From Methanosarcinaceae archaeon (GTDB lineage Archaea; Halobacteriota; Methanosarcinia; Methanosarcinales; Methanosarcinaceae): a stretch of 8,331 nucleotides of DNA. Numbering within the stretch: position 1 is the first letter of the stretch; each line of letters begins with the position of its first letter. The stretch lies in assembly GCA_030655675.1 (NCBI GenBank), contig JAUSPM010000262.1, positions 1 to 8,331 on the forward strand. Direction: 5' to 3'. Below, piece by piece: positions 1-5,655 of this stretch. Under the pieces are notes generated by a model, which saw nothing but the letters and a program-made list of their open reading frames with translations, was not told where the DNA came from and ran no database searches. The position numbers were made by a program, and so were the translations under genes.

Positions 1-7
1 AAAGGAT

Positions 8-69
8 GAGAGGGTAACAGGTTTAGCTACGGGAACGTGATCCCAAACAAAATACTCGTTATCCCTCTC
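8..69 (+). ncRNA. Structured RNA-like stem-loop, unidentified
   Basis: An 11-bp helix can form between 8-18 (GAGAGGGTAAC) and 58-69 (GTTATCCCTCTC), with T62 bulged. Inside it, GTTT at 21-24 can pair with AAAC at 45-48, and GGGA at 31-34 with TCCC at 41-44 around a six-base loop. The nested pairing is more than expected for plain spacer. A further hairpin and a T7 run follow on the plus strand, so the most natural reading is the 3' part of a plus-strand RNA or 3' UTR whose start is off the left edge. It could instead be a leader on the minus strand. I do not recognise it as tRNA, 5S rRNA, SRP RNA, RNase P RNA or a known riboswitch. Confidence 0.35.
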
Positions 70-70
70 G

Positions 71-107
71 ACCTACTTAGATAGTAGGTGACAAGATACA
101 TTTTTTT
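71..107 (+). terminator. Hairpin plus T7 run, probable plus-strand terminator
   Basis: ACCTAC (71-76) and GTAGGT (84-89) form a 6-bp stem with a 7-base loop. An uninterrupted run of seven T follows at 101-107, eleven bases after the stem. Archaeal transcription stops mainly at U-rich tracts, so the T run is the more telling part. It would end whatever is transcribed rightward from beyond the left edge, including the structured element at 8-69. Confidence 0.4.
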
Positions 108-207
108 GTTGCTCTTGCAATAAGGGGTATATACGAACAAAAACCAATTATTAAATATTACAATCGGTACAGCACCATTTTCCCGTCATTGGTTTATATA
201 AAAACCG
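108..207. other. AT-rich spacer without a gene
   Basis: No credible coding region lies here. The stretch is AT-rich and contains TATA-like strings at 127-134 (GTATATAC) and 193-201 (TTTATATAA). The latter lies within a near-palindrome, GGTTTATATAAAAACC (191-206). An 8-bp inverted pair, AAACCAAT at 141-148 and ATTGGTTT at 188-195, brackets about 39 bases. The TATA-like strings could act as promoters in either direction, but no gene start follows at a suitable distance within the window, so none is called. Confidence 0.4.
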
Positions 208-286
208 ACCGCAGAGGACGCGGAGAACGCAGAGGGGTTAAAATAAACATGGCAAATACCTCTGCGCCCTCTGCGTGCTCTGCGGT
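208..286. repeat. Imperfect inverted repeat built of 9-nt CGCAGAGGN units
   Basis: The left arm (208-235) and right arm (259-286) are 28 bases each and match as reverse complements at 24 positions, around a 23-base centre. Each arm is three copies of a 9-nt unit close to CGCAGAGGN; the left arm reads CGCAGAGGA, CGCGGAGAA, CGCAGAGGG. Units of this type recur as dispersed intergenic repeats in many environmental bacterial and archaeal genomes (recalled, not searched). As RNA it would form a long stem between the T7 run at 101-107 and the convergent 3' end of ogt at 337, where it could also help end transcription. It is far more GC-rich than the surrounding spacer, which suggests a mobile or amplified element. 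Confidence 0.75.
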
Positions 287-336
287 AAAAATTTGTACCC
301 CAATCATTGAAATTACTGTATTTAAAAACAGTGCCG

Positions 337-690
337 TTACAATACTTCATTGCTTTCGATCTCAAGCAACTGCTTTTTCAACCCTACTCCACCGCTATAT
401 CCACCAACACTGTTTTTTGCAACCACCCTGTGACACGGAATTATAATTGGACATGGGTTTTTTGACAATGCCTGCCCCACAGCCCTTGCACCTCCGCTGC
501 TGCCAATACGGTCTGCGAGTTCGGAATAAGTGATGATCGCACCATAAGGAATCTTCCGCGTCTCATTTAACACAACTTGCTCAAAATCAGTGAGACCTGA
601 AAGATCAGGTTCATATTTTGAAAAATCAACCTTCACACCCTTCAAGTATCTTGAAATATCCCTGTAAAGTTCATCTGAATTCATAATCAC
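337..690 (-). CDS. ogt: Methylated-DNA--protein-cysteine methyltransferase (MGMT/Ogt family), short form
   Basis: This suicide repair protein moves the alkyl group from O6-alkylguanine (and O4-alkylthymine) in DNA to its own cysteine. The whole catalytic and DNA-binding domain is visible: KIPYG and TYSELA (46-59), the ARAVGQALSKNP recognition helix with the Arg finger (68-79), the active site IIIPCHRVV with Cys86, and GGYSGG with KKQLLEIE near the end. At 117 aa it is shorter than the usual 150-180 aa, because only the tail of the N-terminal domain remains (residues 1-30). Such short archaeal forms are known. The start chosen is GTG at 690, which has AAGTGA about 7 nt upstream; ATG at 684 is an alternative and would remove two residues. 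It begins 7 nt after the protease gene and is probably co-transcribed with it. Confidence 0.88.
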   Translation of the reverse strand: MIMNSDELYRDISRYLKGVKVDFSKYEPDLSGLTDFEQVVLNETRKIPYGAIITYSELADRIGSSGGARAVGQALSKNPCPIIIPCHRVVAKNSVGGYSGGVGLKKQLLEIESNEVL

Positions 691-697
691 TCATAAT

Positions 698-1402
698 TCA
701 CTTTTCACCAAACAATTCCATCTCAAGATGTTCCCTTTTTAGTTTATAGCGTCGCCAGCTAATCAACAAGAACACAACAACTGCCAATGAACCAACAACA
801 AAAACCACCAGGTATGGAAGCGTGGCACTCAGCAACAATGGATTCATATTATCCCTCTCCTCGTATGTCGGATACATGATGTCCTTCTTATCACTGCTGT
901 GTGCAAGTCCCAGAGCATGACCCAATTCATGTTTTGTGACCAAAAGCATATTCAGATCCCCATACTGGCGCCATGCATAACCCTGATAATTCCCGACCTC
1001 AAGCACAATATCACCACGCAGGTATTTCCCATTGATCATGTAGGGACTCCAAAATCCGGCAACACCTTCCTGAGCACCGATAACCTCTTCGATATTCTCA
1101 ACCCACATAATGCGTATATCCGCATCATCCGTATCAACCACCTCAAAATTCGGCATGAAATCCAACTTTGAGTTGCCGCCGTCCTCCCAGTACAAAAGAG
1201 CAGATTCAACCTGAACACGATAAGTTGGACTGTAATGTAGCGGAACATCCACGTCATCAATGAAAACAGTAATTGGAAAATGATCCCAGGGAGTATCCAA
1301 CAGTTTTGGATATTCATAAGCAGCTAATGCAAACTGCGATACAAATATAATAACTAAAAAAGAAATTATAACAATTGCAACATCATGCTTCTTTTCTGAC
1401 AT
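698..1402 (-). CDS. Membrane-anchored matrixin-like zinc metalloprotease
   Basis: The protein carries the metzincin zinc site HELGHALGLAH (residues 158-168 of 234), supplying His158, His162 and His168 plus catalytic Glu159. DIMYP follows eight residues later, with Met176 as the Met-turn, and this spacing is typical of matrixins (peptidase family M10/M10-like). A hydrophobic stretch at 8-28 is a signal peptide or signal anchor, and a second at about 194-214 is followed by basic WRRYKLKRE. The catalytic part (about 30-190) should therefore face the outside, tethered at the C-terminal end or at both ends. I see no propeptide cysteine switch. The start is uncertain: ATG at 1402 has AAGTGA 8 nt upstream, while GTG at 1414, directly after the preceding stop codon, would add four residues. 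The substrate is unknown; cell-envelope proteins are possible. Confidence 0.78.
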   Translation of the reverse strand: MSEKKHDVAIVIISFLVIIFVSQFALAAYEYPKLLDTPWDHFPITVFIDDVDVPLHYSPTYRVQVESALLYWEDGGNSKLDFMPNFEVVDTDDADIRIMWVENIEEVIGAQEGVAGFWSPYMINGKYLRGDIVLEVGNYQGYAWRQYGDLNMLLVTKHELGHALGLAHSSDKKDIMYPTYEERDNMNPLLLSATLPYLVVFVVGSLAVVVFLLISWRRYKLKREHLEMELFGEK

Positions 1403-1414
1403 GATATTTTTCAC

Positions 1415-1867
1415 TTAAACGTCTATATCAATTGAAAGATTACACACATCGCACATTTCACTAGTGTCACTCTCACAGGAAAATTCAGAATTAAGTGCTC
1501 GCGTACCTTCGGCAAGCACAGACGCATTGGACAATGTGCCCCCTATCAAAATAGCATCAAATATCTCTTCTTTTGTAATCCCCAATCGTTTCGCGACTCT
1601 GATGTGCATCTTCAAACAGTGATCACAACGAATAGCAGATGACACGCCTATAGAGATCAACTCTACCGTTCTTGAATCCATGCGCTTGAACTCACGCATG
1701 ATAGAATCATCGTATAGGATCTTTGGAATTAAAAGTTCAGGCATGTCTTTCATGAAATTCAGGATATATGGGATCTCACCATATCGCTCCTTGACGTCAA
1801 CCAAAAGTTCATCTACAGCATCCTCTGGTTTTTTTTTCAAAATTTCCCTGATCTTTTCAATTTCCAT
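1415..1867 (-). CDS. AhpD-like / carboxymuconolactone decarboxylase family protein
   Basis: This small all-helical protein of 150 aa belongs to the CMD/AhpD superfamily. The family signature is Glu69 followed by RCDHCLKMHIRVAKRLG, with Cys81, Cys84 and His88. This is the CxxC-x3-H arrangement used by AhpD-type proteins for thiol-disulfide or peroxide chemistry. The typical segment ITKEEIFDAILIGGTLSNAS follows. The first 60 residues resemble related archaeal CMD proteins. Beyond the family core it has a short acidic tail with three more cysteines (131, 139, 142), the last two as CDVC, perhaps a second redox or metal site. The start ATG at 1867 has only a weak GGGGA upstream. It is the first gene of the downstream group and its stop touches the protease gene. 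A thiol-redox role is inferred from the CxxC; the substrate is unknown. It lies beside the MCR activation genes but has its own upstream gap with TATA-like boxes. Confidence 0.82.
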   Translation of the reverse strand: MEIEKIREILKKKPEDAVDELLVDVKERYGEIPYILNFMKDMPELLIPKILYDDSIMREFKRMDSRTVELISIGVSSAIRCDHCLKMHIRVAKRLGITKEEIFDAILIGGTLSNASVLAEGTRALNSEFSCESDTSEMCDVCNLSIDIDV

Positions 1868-1939
1868 AGAACAAGTCCCCTATCTATTTTGTGACATATA
1901 AGAACGAGAAAAATCTCCCTTCGGTCGATTTAACTCGAA

Positions 1940-1964
1940 CTATATAATTCCATAAATTATATAC
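1940..1964 (-). promoter_or_regulatory. TATA-like promoter elements ahead of the AhpD-like gene
   Basis: Reading leftward, GTATATAA (1964-1957) and GAATTATATAG (1950-1940) resemble archaeal box A. The second would place transcription start at about 1915-1920, leaving a leader of about 50 nt before the ATG at 1867. They lie in the largest gap between complete genes in the window (1868-1974), which supports a separate transcript for the AhpD-like, protease and ogt genes. The region is AT-rich, so chance matches are possible. Confidence 0.45.
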
Positions 1965-1968
1965 TATG

Positions 1969-1974
1969 AAAAAA
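1969..1974 (-). terminator. T6 run after mmp7, possible operon terminator
   Basis: Immediately after the mmp7 TAA stop (1977-1975), the minus strand carries six T in a row. Archaeal termination often uses such U-rich tracts without a hairpin. It is the only such tract at the end of the marker-protein run and precedes the next promoter-like region. Confidence 0.35.
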
Positions 1975-2910
1975 TTATATTACAAAACCAACTTCTGATT
2001 TACGTTGTATCTTAATCAATATATAATTTTTCATTTTCGATTGTGTAACATTTGCAATTTCTGACAGAATCGGACCTTCATCGAATTCGATCTTCTCAAC
2101 CTTCTCATGGAACTCATCATAAGGCAACTTCACACGAAGCCCATCAAGCTGAATCGTGATAGGCGCAGGAGTCAAAACATGCTCGATCTCAGGTATCTGG
2201 TCTTTGATCTCTTTCATGATCCTTACAGGTAAAACTACAAGTGGATCCTTCGCGATCTCTTCCCGCACACTATCGACCATTTCACTGACCATTTTATTCA
2301 TCCTATCAAGTCCTTCCAATTCCGGTTCTTTACGCAGACGATGTGCTACACGCCCTATTCCCCCAATGTACATATCCGCGTTGGGAATGTCCTCTGTTTT
2401 GATATCGGGTCCACCTGTTACCACAATTGGAATTTCAATACCTTCAAACAGTTTCGGTTTCTTGTTAATGATACAATCGCTGAACGTCCCGAATGAAAAT
2501 AATGCGATATCATGCTCATTTATGAGCTTTCTCTCATAATCAGCAGACAGTGCAACCCTTCGTCCCATGCCTCTTGCAAGACCGATCATATTGGTATTCG
2601 CACCACCACGACGCAAATACTCTGCGACATCACATGCCGAATGTGGTAGATGGTGATATGCAAGTGTAGGAGATACAACCGCGATCTCCGTGCCTGTAAG
2701 TGGTGACTTTACCAGTTTCCCAAGCAACTTTGTTGAAAGCGCTTCTACCAGATGTACATCCTTTTCAGGAATTAACATAATAAGTGTGACTTCTGAAGCA
2801 GCCGGAATTGCCTGTATCAAATACCCGCCAAGATCCTCTAAAAGTTCAAGGATCAATCCATGTTTGTACATCCCGCCATCGTAAATATAAGGTTCAAGAA
2901 CTGCTGCCAC
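1975..2910 (-). CDS. mmp7: Methanogenesis marker protein 7 (Mmp7), MCR activation complex subunit
   Basis: Mmp7 occurs only in organisms with MCR. It is a subunit of the ATP-driven MCR activation complex, together with McrC, Mmp17, Mmp3 and A2, and recent structural work (recalled) links this complex to unusual iron-sulfur clusters. The 311-aa length fits the family. Visible landmarks are ARGMGRRVALS (112-122), FSFGTFSDC (138-146), IVVTGGPD (162-169) and YIGGIGRVAHRLR (181-193); Cys93 and Cys146 are candidate ligands. No membrane segment or known fold motif is evident to me. The start chosen is GTG at 2910: a near-perfect GGGAGGTGA (2924-2916) lies 5 nt upstream, whereas ATG at 2934 has no such site and would add eight residues. 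The gene overlaps the end of mmp17 by 17 nt, so translation is probably coupled. It is the last gene of the run. Confidence 0.92.
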   Translation of the reverse strand: MAAVLEPYIYDGGMYKHGLILELLEDLGGYLIQAIPAASEVTLIMLIPEKDVHLVEALSTKLLGKLVKSPLTGTEIAVVSPTLAYHHLPHSACDVAEYLRRGGANTNMIGLARGMGRRVALSADYERKLINEHDIALFSFGTFSDCIINKKPKLFEGIEIPIVVTGGPDIKTEDIPNADMYIGGIGRVAHRLRKEPELEGLDRMNKMVSEMVDSVREEIAKDPLVVLPVRIMKEIKDQIPEIEHVLTPAPITIQLDGLRVKLPYDEFHEKVEKIEFDEGPILSEIANVTQSKMKNYILIKIQRKSEVGFVI

Positions 2911-3508
2911 TTGGTTCACCTCCCAATAGTTCATCCAACATTTTATGAGCTTGTTCTACCCACTCCTTCTTCATGACATCCTCGGTTGCCACAAAAATAA
3001 AATGATTGCCATTAAGTGAATGGTACCTTACTCTGAATCCTTCCGGTGTAGCCCTTATTGCCATATCAACAAGCCTTGCCTGCAACGTCCTCTGAGGGTC
3101 TTCGACAACCATCTCTTCGATCAAAGGTACTTCTTCAAGTGGATTTTCACAACTTACAGAGACCGTTTTCCTCTCCGGCTGATGTACATTGATGCGTCCG
3201 CACCTTGCCCAGAGACTCTCAAGCAACTGTGGCAGATACGCCTCATTTTCTATGTCGATCACAACCTCACTTTCCCCAAAAGTTCCAACCCCTACCTGTG
3301 CAAAATCGGAAATTTTTATCGGTGCAAGACCGCCCCTCAGAACAATGACCATCTGGAACAATGTTTCTTCAGGTGTAACTACTACCTTGATCTTATTGAT
3401 AGACCGGACAAGCACCAGGTCAGTGATCGCATCACTTACGATCTGTTTGTAATGGTCAGCTTCCTCCGCAATGGTTGACTCGACCACAAACGTATCGAGT
3501 GTTGACAT
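2894..3508 (-). CDS. mmp17: Methanogenesis marker protein 17 (Mmp17), MCR activation complex subunit
   Basis: This 204-aa soluble protein matches Mmp17, a family restricted to MCR-containing archaea and part of the complex that reductively activates MCR with McrC, Mmp7, Mmp3 and A2. The N-terminal half contains IVLRGGLAPIKI (55-66) and QVGVGTFGESEVVIDIENE (71-89). The C-terminal half contains MAIRATPEGFRVRYHSLNGNHFIF (149-172), typical of the family. Cys103 (WARCGR) and Cys120 (SVSCEN) could bind a cluster, but that is inference. Start ATG at 3508 has GGAGGAG (3520-3514) about 5 nt upstream, within the end of mmp15. The last residues, GGEPSGSSS, are read from DNA that also holds the ribosome binding site and first codons of mmp7, so this tail is probably shaped by that overlap rather than by function. 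Confidence 0.9.
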   Translation of the reverse strand: MSTLDTFVVESTIAEEADHYKQIVSDAITDLVLVRSINKIKVVVTPEETLFQMVIVLRGGLAPIKISDFAQVGVGTFGESEVVIDIENEAYLPQLLESLWARCGRINVHQPERKTVSVSCENPLEEVPLIEEMVVEDPQRTLQARLVDMAIRATPEGFRVRYHSLNGNHFIFVATEDVMKKEWVEQAHKMLDELLGGEPSGSSS

Positions 3509-3510
3509 CT

Positions 3511-4761
3511 CTACTCCTCCACATAACCGGATGCCAACAATGCAGCACCGACCGCACCGATCAACTGCGAATGTGGCGGCACGATAACATTGATCTTAAG
3601 CAAGTCGCCAAGCGCCTTTGGAACACCTTCAATAAGTGAAGAACCACCTACAAGGATCAAAGGCTCCTTTACCTCAATTTCCTGCAACTGCTGCTCGAAT
3701 ATCTGTTCAACCACACTGTGACATGCCGCAGCTGCAACATCCTGTGCAGCCGAACCTTGTGCAAGGGAATTGACAAGAGACTGGATACCGAACACGATAC
3801 AATAACTGTTCATCTCCACTTTATCCTGCATACCTTTCACTGCAAGTTTTCCAAGTTCAGTGATCTCAACCCCAAGTCTCTTTGCAGTCATATCAAGGAA
3901 ACGTCCTGAAGCACCGGCACAGATACCACCCATGGTAAACATCCCGGGAATCCCGTCCTCAACCGATATCGCCTTGTTGTCCATTCCCCCGATATCAATA
4001 ACGGTAGCAGGACCTTTTTGTTTATCTGCAAGATACACCGCGCCTTTTGAGTTGACTGTGATCTCTTCCTGAACGAGTTGCGCTTTGAAATGTTCACCGA
4101 TCAGGAACCTTCCGTATCCTGTAGTACCAAGTGCCTGAACATCTTCTTCTTTGACACCAGCCTGTTCAAGTGCTATATCATATGCTTTTCTGGCACTTTC
4201 AATTACATTGATAGTTGGAACCCAACCTTCACCTATAAGCTTATTATCACGCATGATGGCAGCTTTTGTAGTCGTGGAGCCCGAATCAATACCTGCTGTA
4301 AGTCCGGTTTGTACTTCCCTTGCAAGCAAATGTTTACGTCTTGCAATGGTGGTGAGCGCTTCCATACGTGTCAGCAATGTCGCTGCTGTTGTGCGCTCTG
4401 TAAATGAATAACTGATAACAGGAATGTCGGAATTCTTGTGAATGTACCTTCGCACTTCGTTCCTTACAATTGCAGCCTCTGCACACCTGAAACATGATGT
4501 GACAAAAACACCATCAACAGGAGCAGTTCCTTCGACAACAGCCTTTGCACGTGCCATCATGAGTTTAAGGTCTGCACTTGCAACCTGAAGACCAAACTCC
4601 ATTTCAATTGTATCAAGACTGGAAACATCCATTTCAGGATACACGAGTTTCGCATTGACCCTCTCGGCAGCAGAATCCAGTTGAGACTGAATGCCTGCAT
4701 ATTCAGAACCACATGAGACAAGAGCAACTTTAACCTGTTCGTATTTTTCTTCTTTGCTCAT
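3511..4761 (-). CDS. mmp15: Methanogenesis marker protein 15 (Mmp15), HgdC/BadF-type ATPase with N-terminal extension
   Basis: Mmp15 resembles activators such as HgdC of 2-hydroxyglutaryl-CoA dehydratase and BadF/BcrA of benzoyl-CoA reductase, which use ATP to push single electrons to very low potential. Residues 150-416 form an ASKHA ATPase: phosphate-1 loop GIDSGSTTTK (156-165), GTTGYGR (211-217), phosphate-2 loop VIDIGGMDNK (253-262), GGICAGASGRFLD (277-289), and adenosine motif LVGGSSLIEG. Cys280 and Cys320 sit 40 apart, close to the spacing of the two HgdC cysteines that hold a [4Fe-4S] cluster between two subunits. The first 150 residues are an extra domain with Cys17 and TSCFRC (Cys90, Cys93), a possible further cluster site. 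Start ATG at 4761 follows AAAGGAG, which overlaps the mmp5 stop. It ends in TAG, the only amber stop in the window. A role in supplying electrons for MCR activation is inferred. Confidence 0.92.
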   Translation of the reverse strand: MSKEEKYEQVKVALVSCGSEYAGIQSQLDSAAERVNAKLVYPEMDVSSLDTIEMEFGLQVASADLKLMMARAKAVVEGTAPVDGVFVTSCFRCAEAAIVRNEVRRYIHKNSDIPVISYSFTERTTAATLLTRMEALTTIARRKHLLAREVQTGLTAGIDSGSTTTKAAIMRDNKLIGEGWVPTINVIESARKAYDIALEQAGVKEEDVQALGTTGYGRFLIGEHFKAQLVQEEITVNSKGAVYLADKQKGPATVIDIGGMDNKAISVEDGIPGMFTMGGICAGASGRFLDMTAKRLGVEITELGKLAVKGMQDKVEMNSYCIVFGIQSLVNSLAQGSAAQDVAAAACHSVVEQIFEQQLQEIEVKEPLILVGGSSLIEGVPKALGDLLKINVIVPPHSQLIGAVGAALLASGYVEE

Positions 4762-4766
4762 GATCG

Positions 4767-5210
4767 TTACTCCTTTGGAAGAGATTTTAAAAAGTCACTG
4801 ATCTTATAGACAAACTCCTTTCCCTCTGCATCCGAATATGGATACACGAGTTCAAGAACAGGAATGCCTTTATCCCGTGCCAGGAATTTTGTCAATTCGT
4901 TAGTACGCGCACACCCCATACATCCAAAACTGATAGCAGCATCATCAACAATAATTGCTGCTTCCGCCTCATCAATAAGAGGTCCTACAAGCGCCATCCT
5001 GCCACGTACACCTGCCGGAACTTCGACGGCTGCGTATTTTAAACCGTGTTTCGGGTCTTCCGGTGTAATATTGAGTGGAGGTGAGTCTATTCCGATGGTC
5101 GTAATTTTCTCATGCACCTGCCCCATCATAGCAAGAGGCGTATGACCGAAACGCTCGATAAGATCAGATAGGATCAAACTGTTTGTTGGATAAATAAAAA
5201 CTTTTGTCAA
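4767..5210 (-). CDS. mmp5: Methanogenesis marker protein 5 (Mmp5)
   Basis: This small cytosolic protein (147 aa) of a family confined to MCR-containing archaea has no known activity. The sequence begins MTKVFIYPTNSLILSDL, has the conserved stretch VRGRMALVGP (68-77), and carries SFGCMGCARTNELT (94-107), where the CxxC (Cys97, Cys100) is the most likely functional site for metal or thiol redox chemistry. The start chosen is TTG at 5210, because GAGGTGA (5221-5215) lies 4 nt upstream and the family-like sequence begins there. ATG at 5237 would add nine residues lacking a family match and would overlap mmp6. The ribosome binding site contains the mmp6 stop codon, implying tight translational coupling. 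Five bases separate it from mmp15. A role in MCR activation or cluster delivery is inferred only from context. Confidence 0.9.
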   Translation of the reverse strand: MTKVFIYPTNSLILSDLIERFGHTPLAMMGQVHEKITTIGIDSPPLNITPEDPKHGLKYAAVEVPAGVRGRMALVGPLIDEAEAAIIVDDAAISFGCMGCARTNELTKFLARDKGIPVLELVYPYSDAEGKEFVYKISDFLKSLPKE

Positions 5211-5214
5211 TGCC

Positions 5215-5655
5215 TCACCTCGTAAGTTCAGATTCAATAATGTCTTTTAAAATCGATACTTTCAGTTTTTCAGGACGCACTATCTTCTCAAGAGGTACGT
5301 TGTTATCATAATCATCCAATGCTTTCCCAATAATTGGCAACATTCCGATCTCATTTCGCAGGAAATGGAATCCGGGTCTTGGACCGCCTCCCCGACCTGC
5401 ACGGCATCGCCTGTCATCACCTGGAGGGAAACCTCTCTCTTTTACGAAAATATGATTTTTGTCAAGTGCAACTACTTTTTCAACAACCTTATTGACCGCA
5501 TCTTCCGGACCTGTTACCATCGTGCCAAAACAGGTCTCCTTGATCGTGATCTCGATCTCGGATTCATATACCTCAAGTGCAGCATCGATTGGCAGTACGC
5601 TGTCAGAACTTATCACGACGAGTTTCGTGATCGTCCCATCTTCATGAGCCGACAT
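5215..5655 (-). CDS. mmp6: Methanogenesis marker protein 6 (Mmp6)
   Basis: This 146-aa soluble protein belongs to a family found only in organisms with MCR; its activity is unknown. The N-terminal half (10-65) looks like a small alpha/beta domain. It leads into the family hallmark FVKERGFPPGDDRRCRAGRG with Cys84 (70-89), then GPRPGFHFLRNEIGMLP (91-107). Cys42 (ETCFGT) is the only other cysteine, so the two could form a pair. The glycine- and arginine-rich segment might bind nucleotide, RNA or a partner protein, but this is a guess. Start ATG at 5655 shares one base with the mmp3 TAA stop and uses GGAGGAG in the last mmp3 codons. Its own stop lies in the mmp5 ribosome binding site. This strict coupling suggests fixed stoichiometry with its neighbours. 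Confidence 0.9.
   Translation of the reverse strand: MSAHEDGTITKLVVISSDSVLPIDAALEVYESEIEITIKETCFGTMVTGPEDAVNKVVEKVVALDKNHIFVKERGFPPGDDRRCRAGRGGGPRPGFHFLRNEIGMLPIIGKALDDYDNNVPLEKIVRPEKLKVSILKDIIESELTR

Noticed and set aside
8..69. tRNA gene
   Set aside because: The stem-loop lacks a cloverleaf: there is no T-loop GTTCRA motif, no D-arm and no recognisable anticodon arm.
208..286. CRISPR array suggested by repeated CGCAGAGG units
   Set aside because: The units are 9 nt, adjacent and inverted about a centre. There are no spacers and no cas gene in the window.
189..446. 85-codon plus-strand open frame across the inverted repeat and the end of ogt
   Set aside because: Its codons come from the repeat arms and from the antisense of ogt. 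It has no ribosome binding site and no family-like sequence.
3020..3478. 152-codon plus-strand open frame
   Set aside because: It lies wholly antisense to mmp17, which has clear family features and a good ribosome binding site. The antisense protein looks random.
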